64,000 nucleotides of DNA from Nematostella vectensis (taxonomy: Eukaryota; Cnidaria; Anthozoa; Actiniaria; Edwardsiidae), in assembly GCF_932526225.1 (NCBI RefSeq), contig NC_064037.1, positions 11,266,203-11,330,202 of the forward strand, read 5' to 3'. Made by a program: the position numbers and the translations under genes. How positions within the stretch are numbered: the stretch's first letter is position 1; each line of letters opens with the position of its first letter. This document shows positions 36,401 to 48,400 of the stretch, in pieces. The notes under the pieces are model-generated. The model was given only the letters and a program-made list of their open reading frames with translations, was not told where the DNA came from and searched no databases.

Positions 36401-39400
36401 AGTAAAAGTGATAAAAAAGTGTTTGCTATCTACAAAATTCCCAGATTACACCACTACAGTTCTTTTATTTTTTGTAATATTAATGTGACAGGTGGAGGCA
36501 TTGCTCCTTGCTGTGCAGATATTCAATGGATGTCAAAAGGTGGGTTCATAGTGATTGGGGTAAGGAGTCATTTAGGTTCCTACATGAAGGGTCACTCACA
36601 ATTTTCTAAGCGTTTTGCTCTTTCATAAAAAAATAACAGTCAGTATTTGAAACTAAGATACATATTGTAACATAGATATAGTATAGATATTGTAACAGAG
36701 ATACAGTATTTCATATAAAAGTATGGAAATTTTTTTATAAAAACGGCTGCCGTAGGGGAAGTCAGGAACTGTAAAAAAATAATGAACCTTATAAGAGCCT
36801 GAATTGTTGGTAAGTAAGTAATACAAAATATAAGGAGCCTGCTTTGCCTTGAAAAGATCTTTGGGTTTTCTCTTCTTCTTCACATTACATGTTTGGGACA
36901 CTTCAAGAGGTTCTGTTATTAAGGAATTTAATAAATGTTCAGAAATACACCTTTTATTGTTTGACAATAATTTGTTTGATGTATGAAGGTTGTAAATGTA
37001 CAGGAATACACATACTTTTGCCTGACAAGAATTTTTATTAAGGTACGGTAAAACAAGCAGCAAAATCGTGCAACTTCTGTGGCAGCATTGCTGCCAAAAA
37101 GTTTCTAAGTGCCGTTGCGTGTTTTACTACCGTGCGGCAACTTTTGTCGTAGCAATTTTTTTGTTGCAAGTTGAAAAAGTTTGCTGCAGAAAGTGGAAGA
37201 TGGTTCTACTTTTTACAACAAGACTCGGAGATGTAGCCCGTATTACTACATCAACCCAACTTGTCTCGCAGTAAAAAGACGCAAAGCATACGCAAACAGT
37301 TGCAATACGGTTTGTGATTGGTTGAACGAAAGTCACACATCAGTGTCACGGAGAAAAAAGATGGCGGATCAACAGCAAGAACAAGTCTATCCTTTGCTGC
37401 TACAAAAGTAGGTGTGCCCGTAGTAAAACGCGCAACATCGCCTTAGAACTTTCTTTTTCAAATGCTGCCACAAAAGATGTACGATTTTGCTGCTCGTATT
37501 ACCGTACCTTTATGTAGAAATGTTGAGGTACAAGAGAATACATATTATTACTAATGGGTATTTGTTCTGCCAGGTTTTAGAGGTTGCTACTGAGGTCATC
37601 CAAAAGCTTTGGGTTGTACAGCAAGTGTACCTGTACATATTATTACTAATGGGTACTTGTTCTGCCAGGTTTTAGAGGTTGCTACTGAGGTCATCCAAAA
37701 GCTTTGGGTTGTACAGCAAGTGTACCTGTACATATTATTACTAATGGGTACTTGTTCTGCCAGGTTTTAGAGGTTGCTACTGAGGTAATCCAAAAGCTGT
37801 GGGTTGTACATGAAGTGCACCGGGTCCAGGTTGTGGACCGTGTCATCAAGGCATCACTGGTTGGCCAGGTCATGCCATTACTAATGACTGTCATGTCCAC
37901 CGAGCAAATGCTGAGTAAGCCACTCACCAAGAGATTCCTGGCAAAAGTGATCAAAGCTTCGTTGGCGGCCACCACAGTATGTGACACACAAGTATTTGTT
38001 GTGTTGAAATAGATTGTCAGTTTATATAAAACCTTGTTCCCTGTTTCCACAACACTTACGTGGAGCTAGTTATTCTACAGCTTGGCTGTAGTCTTTTTAG
38101 TTATACCATTCATATTTATTGTATTCTTGGAATTATGAACGCTAAGTCTTTTCAAGACCTTGAATAGGACATTTTGTGCTCTACAGTACAGTATATATTT
38201 AACTATTTAAGCAAATAAAAAATGGGGGTAATCGACTTCGTTTTTCTGTCAAAGCGATTTTAGGTAAAAAACACGCGCCTTTTGCTGTGTTTTCTTGTAC
38301 GACTGTGGCGCGCGCGCACTTAATACCGGAAAATTCGAACAAACCGCGCGCGCCACTATGCGCAGAAGGGGTGTGCAGTGCAATTCAAGGGAATTACCTT
38401 AAAGCAGCATTGTCACCAGTTTACTTCCGGTGGTCCGACAGAAACCTCAACTGACAAGAGACAAAAGAATCTATTAGAATCCACGCTATTTAACGGGCCA
38501 TGCGATCTAAATTATCAGTCACATCCTCAAAAAAAACTTCCAATAGACCCACTCACTGCTTTTACAATTTTGAAATATTTTTCACGTATTCTGTTAAAAA
38601 TAATCGGAGATTGTTACACTGGAAGTAAACTGGTAACAATGCCGCTTAAAGAACTTAATAGCAAATATTCTGTATCCTGATACCTTGTATCATCCATGTC
38701 CAGACGATTACAATGCTTTTTGTCACATGCTTTTATCATCTACAGGCTGCTCAGTTGTACATCAAGGCATCAAGGTGGCCCGGCCGCAGTTCTGCTGCAC
38801 CCCTGTCATCCCTACCCCTCCCCACCCCCTGGGCTGCTCCGCGTGTCGTTGAGACAATCCACCCATTACCTGATGATTACAAGCTAAATAGGACTGTCGC
38901 CTTCCCTGGCGCAAACTCCTTGTACTTGACATTTGATAGCAGATCTTCAACACAGTATGAGTATGACAAGGTATATAGGCTATGTAATCTCCCCTGGGAG
39001 TTATCTTTTATCTCTTATTTTCAAAAGAAGCGTGGGAATCTCTGCTGTGGATTCTGTGCTACGGGTAATGTGCACGAGGAGAGACCGGGTACAAAATAAA
39101 AGAGACAAATAAACTAAGTACTGTATTTCTACTTTAGCGATCTCAGTTCGCACGCTTAAACAGTCCTGCCGTCAATATAAAATAATAACGATGCGTTCGT
39201 CTGGTATCTGAACTTTTTCTTTACTTTTTCGTCTCTGGTATAATTGTGTATGTTTATAAGGTGTGCGTGTACTCGGGACCAAACACCAGTTCACCCAAAG
39301 TCGGCGAGTTTGGAGGTGGGAGCTCTAGTGGAACTGGTAACAGAGGAAAGCTACTTCGGCTGGGATGGCCTAAAGAAACTCTCAAGGTAATTAGGGGAAG

Positions 39401-42400
39401 AGGAAAGAAGGTGATGGGAACATAAAAAATAAAAACTGACAACTTAACTATTTATGTTCAGGTACAAGGTGACACTGTTACGCTCAACTTTGTAGCGAAG
39501 AGCGCAAGAGAGCTGAACACAGCCGACGAGGCCGTCTGGGGGTTCGCTTGCACCATCAGCTGTAAGGTAAGACCAGGGGTTCGCTTGCACCATCAGCTGT
39601 AAGGTAAGACCAGGGGTTCGCTTGCACCATCAGCTGAAAGGTAAGACCAGGGGTTCGCTTGCACCATCAGCTGTAAGGTAAGACCAGGGGTTCGCTTGCA
39701 CCATCAGCTGTAAGGTAAGGCCAATGGTTCGCTTGCACCATCAGCTGAAAGGTAAGACCAGGGGTTCGCTTGCACCATCAGCTGTAAGGTAAGACCAGGG
39801 GTTCGCTTGCACCATCAGCTGTAAGGTAAGACCAGGGGTTCGCTTGCACCATCAGCTGTAAGGTAAGACAAGGGGTTCGCTTGCACCATCAGCTGTAAGG
39901 TAAGACAAGGGGTTCGCTTGCACCATCAGCTGTAAGGTAAGACCAGGGGTTCGCTTGCACCATCAGCTGTAAGGTAAGACAAGGGGTTCGCTTGCACCAT
40001 CAGCTGTAAGGTAAGACAAGGGGTTCGCTTGCACCATCAGCTGTAAGGTAAGACAAGGGGTTCGCTTGCACCATCAGCTGTAAGGTGAGACCAGGGGTTC
40101 GCTTATACTATCATCGCCATTATCATTATCATCAACATTATTTTTTGTGCTTGATCTCTAGGAGAAGGACAACAATGAGGTTGTTCTCCCTTGCCTTGCG
40201 GACGTGGCGTTTGGTCTCTCCGTGCTCACACACAAACTGTTAACCCTCATGTACAAAGGTCCCCCTATCACGGAAGAAGAGGAAGCTTGCGCGCACTTGC
40301 TCAACTCCCAGCTGCTGCAAAGGTGAAGGGATTGTTCTAAAACTCTCACAGTGCATGCCTCACCTGTATTCATATATTGGACCTGTCACGTGTTCGTGAT
40401 AAGCCAATCAGATAAAAACGCAATAAAGCCATGTTTTCCTAAAAAAAGACTAAAAGAAATGAATCAGCAGTTAAAGGCAAAATATACAGATATGTTGGGT
40501 TTTAACATGTTTGCCTACTTATCGGAGTTAAAGCATAGATATCAAATGACAAAGAAACATTGAAAATCTTTTTAAGAAATGGTTAAATATAGATTCCAGC
40601 TTACCCTAGCATGTATCGTATACCGTGTCTGATAACAAGTATTCATGTGAAGGTGCACTTGGTCCAAACCCACGGAGTCGGTGTCACATGATGCTGAGGC
40701 AAGTGGTATCAAGATTACCGTAACCCCTGAGCAAGATAAGCCCTCCCTCGGACCATCAGCATCCTTCAGCCGCCCTAAGCTACCATCAGACGTCATAGCG
40801 CGTCTTCGAACCGCCTCAGGGGTCTCTGAACCGTCTCTAAGGCCGAGCATCGGACAGGCCCTCCAGCCCGACCTCATACACGAGGTCATCATTAGTGCTG
40901 TTATAAGGTGACGACAACAAGCTCGACCTCATACACGAGGTCATCATTAGTGCTGTTATAAGGTGACGACAACAAGCTCGACCTCATACACGAGGTCATC
41001 ATTAGCGCTGTTATAAGGTGACGACAACAAGCTCTTTGCCTTTAAAGTATGACCGTGTCCATTTCCTAAAGGCCGGCCGGGCTAAACATTCAAACATGTT
41101 TGTCAAACATTGCCTTTGACGCCAAGTTTGTACGTTTAGCCACCCACAAAACATGGCACTCAATTGGCTTCGTACAGATGTTTGAACGAGCTCAAAACAT
41201 TTTCATCAAACATTTGCGTTGAACGTTGAACGTTGAACATTTGCGTTGTTTTATCGTTTAGCTTTGATCTCTCGCGTTATCATAACGGAAAAAGTGCGTG
41301 CGCTCATGTTTTATGGGAAATGTGTTTGTGTTTAGCCACCTTGCCAAACATGCTCGCATGAGAGTCCGATTTCAGTGTTTGACAAACATGTTTGAATGTT
41401 AAGCCAGGCCTAAGAGACTAAAAACGCGAGATAAAAAAACTTCTGCATTAAACCGATACAGCATCTGTGACAATATCAAGCTCTTTGCCTTTAAACTATG
41501 AACGTGTTCATCTCATAAGAGACTAAAAACGCGAGATGAATACATTTTCTTCCACATTAAACCGATACAGCATTCGCAAAGCAATGTTGGATAATGACAA
41601 TGCTAATGAGATTAAACGTCTACAGTATGCGCTGGGGTATCTTTCGCAATGTGTCCTAGGTAACCCCCAGTCTTCGATAAATGCACTGGACTAAAACAAC
41701 TGAAATATCTCGCCCCTTTCGTTTGTAGGTCAACACACAGTGCCGTCTGCGAAACAGCCACAGCGTTCTAACTAATAGTATGATGTTTTTCGTAGACATC
41801 TTAACCTCGTTGAGCTGGTGCACGACATGCAGCTCCTTAAGGCAAGTGACAATTCAAGCCCGGACTACAACCACCTTTGTGAGGTAATGGCCGAGGTCTT
41901 CCGGCGGACGGACGGGTTGGTGCGTCAGCTGCAGAGTATGGTAGAGCTTGAGCTGCGCTGGGACCAAGAGCTAAGGGATGTGCACCAGGGAGAACTTCAC
42001 CCCAGTATGGCCTTTTTTAACGAGCACCACCTACAAGAGGCAAGTGGATACATATCTTTAATTAAAGGGGTTGCTGACCAGTTGCCCATTTAGGCTGTAC
42101 ATGGAGGTAGTTTCCAGTGGGCAAAAACGTCTAACCAACAATACCACATGAAAAATTCAAGTGAAATTCTACAGTCGTTTTTCAAATGGCTGAGTATGGT
42201 AATCAGTTGCGCATTTAGGCTGTACATGGAGGTAGTTTCCAGTGGGCAAAAACGTCTAACCAACAATACCACATGAAAAATTCAAGTGAAATTCTACAGT
42301 CGTTTTTCAAATGGCTGAGTATGGTAATCAGTTGCGCATTTAGGTTGAGCATGGAGGTAGTTTTCCGTCGGCCAAAGTTATCAACCAAGAAAACCACATA

Positions 42401-45400
42401 AAAAATAAAATAAAACTTTACAGTCGTTCTTCAAATAGTTGAGTATGATAATCAATTACGCATCTAGGTTGAGCATGGAGGTAGTTTCCGTGGGCCAAAG
42501 TTATCAACCAAGAAAACCACATAAAAAATAAAATAAAATTATACAGTCGTTTTTCAAATGGCTGAGTATAGTAATCAATTACGCATCTAGGTTGAGCATG
42601 GAGGTAGTTTTCCGTGGGCCAAAGTTATCAACCAAGAAAACCACATAAAAAATAAAATAAAATTCTACAGTTGTTCTTCAAATAGTTGAGTATGATAATC
42701 AATTACGCATCTAGGTTGAGCATGGAGGTAGTTTTCCGTGGGCCAAAACTTTTAACCATCAATACCACATGAGAAATTTAAGTGAAATTCTACAGTCTTT
42801 CTTCAAATATTTTTAAATGCCTAGATGCGCAACTATATTTTCAAATACCTAGAAAGTATTGTAATCAGTTGCGCATCTATGTTGAAGGTAGAGGGAGCCA
42901 TCCATGGACAACGCTAACAGCTAAAGCTCTATGATTCTTTCAGTAGATCAAGCTTATAACCAAGAAAACCACAAATATTTATGTGAGATTCTTAAGTCTA
43001 TGTTTTGAAATGGAGCTTGCTGAATTAACTGTGGTCGACCCAAAACTCTCTACGTAGCTTGTTTTCTTGGGTTTTGTAAGCGCACGAATTAGCCATAGTC
43101 TGAGACTGTCTGGTATTAAGTCGGAGTCTTAGGGTTCTAGAAAGGTAAGTTTCCAGAGAAATGTTTTTCCTTGGGTTTCACTAAGAAGCAAGCACAACGC
43201 ACATAATTTACGATTCTCACTGGAACGTTAGCGCAAGAGCACGCTCAACAGATATTCTTGCGCTTACGTTTGACCGATTCTCGATTGTGTTGCTCTTGTT
43301 CTGCTCTTGCGCTCGACCATTTTTATGTGACTCCGTGACAGTTTGGATAATCGTTTTACGATTTAAGATTTATTTGTACGTTGATAATATAGTTTTTAAG
43401 ATGCTAATTGTGATTTTTGTTTTGGCAGGCAAAGGCTAAGGAGCTAGAATTACTTTGTTACCTGAAGGATGTGAAATTTGATCCAATTGAGCAGGAGAAG
43501 GTTGTTGGGGATCTAATGTAAGTACTTTATTCCCAGCTGTCTCATATAACATTCTGCTAAAAGTAAGGAGTTTTTCATTAACAAATAAAGTCCTGAACTG
43601 TTTTAAAGGACCTAATCATTGTATTTCACAGTCTCAAGTTTGAGAACGAGGCAAAGAGCATCGAGGATGCGTCTGTTGGAGATGGTCTACTTGCACGCAT
43701 GCCCAAGACCAGAGCTCTGAGGCACTCCGTGATCGAGTGTGCGGAACTGCTGTGCAATGTCACCATTCAGTTGTCCGAGAGGAAGAATCCCCCGGGCCGC
43801 AGCGTGTCGCAAGGGACGTTTGGCTCACTAACACGTACGTATTATATACATCTTTACTTGTGGCTTATCCTGATTGACCATATTTACAAGCCTTCTTTTC
43901 ATGAATGAGCTCACGTCCTTTCTTCATGAAGTGAACGTGCGCACACAGACATCGTGTTGGTGTTGTTTCAAGTCTGCAATAACTTGTTATATAAGATCTA
44001 ACATAACGTATATAACCTAACAATACCTAACTTAACACACAATTTCGGAATACAAAATTCTTCCTCGTTTAGACTTGATTATCTCGTTTTGTGTCTTCTC
44101 TGAACAGCGGAGTTGACAGGCAATTCCAACTCGTCACCGTCTTTTATTCGCTCCTTGTCGGCCCCAGACCAGCTGCACAAGTCCATCTCAGTACAGGAGG
44201 GCATCCCCGACCTGCTCCGCCTGCAGAGGTGGAGAACAGCCATCCAGAAGAAGACCCACCCATTCCCTGTAAATGAGCAGTACCATGGGGAGGAGGACAG
44301 GACGTTTGTCGCTACCATTAATGAGATCTTCGCCTTCATCGGCAGTGACCCGGACACAGCCGTAAGTACTGCGGATAAGAAGTTGGACAAACCGTGCTGT
44401 TATATATTAAGTCTGCCATTGCCATAACGCCCTGAGACGCCTGTAAAACATAGGCCCAACTCCAAAACGTCAGAAATGCAAACTAAACATCACCAGACCC
44501 GGATACTCATAGATTCCTCCAAGGCATAGACGGCCTTCAAAAGCGCATGTAAGCAATGTAATAGAATTGACTCTTGTCAAAATATCATGCTTAAACTTAG
44601 AAACGTTTCTTACCCAAAAAGACACAAAATTCCGAACTACAAATAGAGACAAGCAAACACAGATCAAGTCACAAATAGATACCTTTATTGCGCTCCGTCA
44701 GGTCCCATTTTACAGCAATCAGTCACAATAATCAATGCTAGAACCTCCATTAGAAGCGAGTCGCCATGTTTAGCCTATTTTGCATGCCTGCACTGCATCA
44801 TGGGAGTCTTGGAAACACCTTGACAGACAGGCGGGCAATCTCCTCCCCCAGAATCATAACATTTTTTTATAAGTCCCTTTGCCCCTAAGCCAAAAAAAAT
44901 ATTTCCAGGTCCAAGGAACCCAGAATAAGCCTGAAAACAATTTTTGAATAAGGTTGCTTAGCAAAGATGGCCCACATTGGAGAGTATGAGGCCATTCACC
45001 AGAAAATTACTTTCTCACTTGGTGAAGCCCAGACAAGTAATTATCCCATTGAATCAACCTCAGCGTGCAAACATCCATAAGCACAGCATTAATTATGCCC
45101 AAATAGACTTTATGATGTCCTTAGGCACTCTCCAGATGTGAAAAAGCTGTAATTTTTAATCAAATTACAAGCAAAACTGTTGTAAGCAACAGGCTGTAGC
45201 ACTCCGTCGCTAGAAAGAAAAGGCACCGCAGTGCATTGTTGGAAACTTCAAGGCATACCATCTTGGGTCAGCGGTAGCTTAGCTTAACTGGTAGTGTTGG
45301 ACTTGAAATAGGGGGGGGGGGGGAGGTTTCTGTTTTCAGTTTGTTTTTCTTACAATTTTGCTCAAAAGTACCCAGGAGTGAAAGGGTTAAATTCTACTTG

Positions 45401-48400
45401 AACCGAATGAGCACTTCAGTTGACCTAATCGATGTCACACCCTGAAGAACAAATCAAATACAGTCGATTGGGGCATTTAGCACCTCGGCGACCAAGGGCG
45501 ACGCGGAGAGCTGTTAGCTTGTTTAGTTTGCAGTGCGCTAGCGAAATAGATGCATATAAATGTATCTGTATGCTTATCTGTCTGTCCTATGGTAACGTCG
45601 AGTTAAACGGCTTAGTTCATTGAAAGAAACGGCGTATAGTATTATATAGTATTGATTTCGACTTTCCAAAAAAAATTTTTTTTTAACGTAAAAAAAATGG
45701 ATGTGAGCTTATTAGTGTGTATTATTTAAATTATTTCTACCTTATTCAAAACAAGTTAGATTATTCCAAAGGAATCATTTTCTTTTTTATCTCCGGGGAA
45801 ACTCTATACAATATTTGCAATCACTGCAAAAAGATAACTTTGATTGAGACTCTTATTGTTCCACAGGAGACGTGCTCCAGCTTTCTATTAGCTGCGCGTA
45901 TGCGTAACGAGAGGGGTCGATCACGTGTTGAAGCCTTGTCACACATGAAGGACATGGTGTCCAAGTGCTGCCAGCTATCTGACCACGTGCCCCATCTGCT
46001 AACGGCCGTGGCCTCCGTGATATCACAGGGACCTGGGTAAATGAATACCTTTAAGTCGACAGCTGACTATGTTTATCACACTCACTCACTCACTCACTCA
46101 CTCACTCACTCACTCACTCACTCACTCACTCACTCACTCACTCACTCACTCACTCACTCACTCACTCACTCACTCACTCACTCTTGTTCCGATGTTGCAA
46201 GGTAGACCACATCTAATAGATTTAGTGCAGCGATTTAAACTTGTTCTGATGGTACAGGGTGGAGGAATTGGCGTGTGGCGGGATGGTATCGGAAGTGCGT
46301 GATGCATTCTGCGGTGTAGTACAAGCCTTGCTGCAGCGCGCTGCAACCAACCCTGTCATCTTCAGCAACAGTGTCGTACTTATGTGCACTTGCCCTTTCT
46401 CTTGGAACGAGGAGCGGTGTTTGGTTCGTAGCGGCCTCCTCACGCTCTTGGACAAGTTGTGCGCGTTACGCCGTGACCGTGACGCCGCGTCACGCAAGGT
46501 GTCTGCTATGGCGTGGGCGAGTTTCCAGGTGCTGCTTAACTGCCTTGTGGAGTGGGAAAATGATGGAGGTAAGCAAGCAGAGAATTAGAATTAAAACCTA
46601 TAGGACAAATGTACTTCCACCGTATATTCAACCGAAAGTCGAATATAATCTTGGTATACTATCACCCTTGTTATACTATTACCACCCTTGGCACACAATT
46701 ACGATTGGTATACTATCACCCTTGGCTTACTATCACCCTTGTTATACTATTACCACCCTTGGCACACTATTTCGTTTGGCATACTATCACCCTTGGCTTA
46801 CCATCACCCTTGTTATACTATTACCACCCTTGGCACACTATTTCGGTTGGCGTACTACTACACTTGGTATGCTATCGCCCTTGGTATACCATCAACCATC
46901 GGCTCACTTTCACCCTTGGAATACTATCATCGTTGCGCCTCCTGTCTTCAGGTCACCGTTCAGATGAGATCGAGTGGTCAGGACTGGCGTATCAAGTCTC
47001 TATGCTGATCACTAACTATCTAACGGTGGTACTGAAAGAAACGCATCGAGACGACAAGGACGCATTGCAATACGTGCTGCAACTTCTCCAGAAGATCGCC
47101 AGGTAATTTATACCCCCGATATGTCCGCCATGCTATTCTAATGTCAATCAACCGATCACTAGAAGCCGCACTATCCCCGGTAATCTCTAGGAAGTGTTTT
47201 GCATTTTTTGGTGATTACATGGTTTGTTTTTTGATTGACAAACCTTGAATGTGACATCGTAGCATCACTATGATGCACATAAACCTTTTATGCCATTTTC
47301 AGGAGTGAGATGGGAAGGGCGATTCTCCAGCAGCCCTGTATCGCCTCCACTCTACTGTCCATTTTCCTGGATAGCCACGCCCCACCCAAACTTGTGCTTT
47401 CGGCCCTGGGGCTATGTAGGGTTGCGTTACCACTAATGACGGCTGAGGGATGTGACGAGGTGGCGTTACCAACATCACGCAGCAACCTTCCGTCACCTGA
47501 TGACCTAGGAAAGGGGACACCTGTACTTGAAGTAGCCAGCCTCTTGTTGACCAAGCTTGGAGAGTTTGTTCTGCCTAGCGCTGGCCATGAAGGTGACAGA
47601 GAGGAGTACGTAGAGGGAAACCCAAAGCTGAAGGACGAAGATAGTTACACCGTGGATGAAAATACGGACACAAGCGCGCGACTGTACTCTCTTTGTGTAC
47701 ATAAGAGGAGCGATCAACCAGCACATGAGGTCGTACAGAAAATAATCAGGTAAACACAATCTGTCTTTTTCCTCGGCACCTTTACCTCCTGTCGCCATCG
47801 TCTTTGCCACGACTTTGAGTCACCGTTACCTAACCTCGCCTTTTTAACTGTACTTCAGCACCTTTTTTATATCTTGATTTATCTACCTTTCCTCAACTTA
47901 CTTTGTCTTACCTTATATCTTAACTTACAACATTTTGAATAACACTACCTTTAGAACATTTTTGCCGCAAAACTGATGAAAACACATTTTTCAAAGTATA
48001 TCAACAATCCACTGTGAAATTTTAGAAATATTTTTCAATACAATTTGCGGTTGTATTTGCAAAAACTCGGGTAATAAAGGCTAACATGAACAATTTTCGA
48101 ACGGACTGAACTTCGCCGTCAATTTTTCGGGTCGAAATTCGAAATATATATCTAACTTTTTTTCTGACTTTCACAAAGGCTGTATCATCACATATTGAAC
48201 TGATTCTGGTAGTGTCGTCAAAAAGCTAATGCTCAATTATCCGTCAGTCTCAAATAAGTGCAAAGAATGTTGTTTACTTTTAAAGTGCTACTACATTATT
48301 GCGTGTTAGTACAAATACAATTTTTAAATGTGTGCACTCGCCATACATTGGGTCGTCTTTGGTAAAAAATCTAGAGCAATTGCACAAACATTGACGGTTC

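Larger units (their letters stand above)
27407..36539 (+). other. HECTD4: HECTD4-like exons 1-12: N-terminal and propeller-like region
   Basis: The exons are 27407-28056, 29726-30040, 30199-30337, 30592-30768, 30920-31040, 32280-32423, 32910-33017, 33098-33229, 34199-34736, 35524-35644, 36090-36188 and 36492-36539. Exon 1 encodes MTSEPDIDHKVW and an acidic, serine-rich helical segment. Exons 2 to 8 carry repeated beta-propeller-like blades (YIYMTWPSRKGLFKVGTG, WVAVNNKVVFR, THFFWIFEST, CCFSLLDGSFVGGQ, GLIYAYGNNWVSEW). Exons 9 to 12 are helical. Introns 5 and 8 hold a LINE relic and a MITE. Intron 1 (about 1.7 kb) shows no other gene. Confidence 0.85.

Noticed and set aside
46069-46302. ORF of repeated SLTH
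   Set aside because: It is a translation of the CACT microsatellite.
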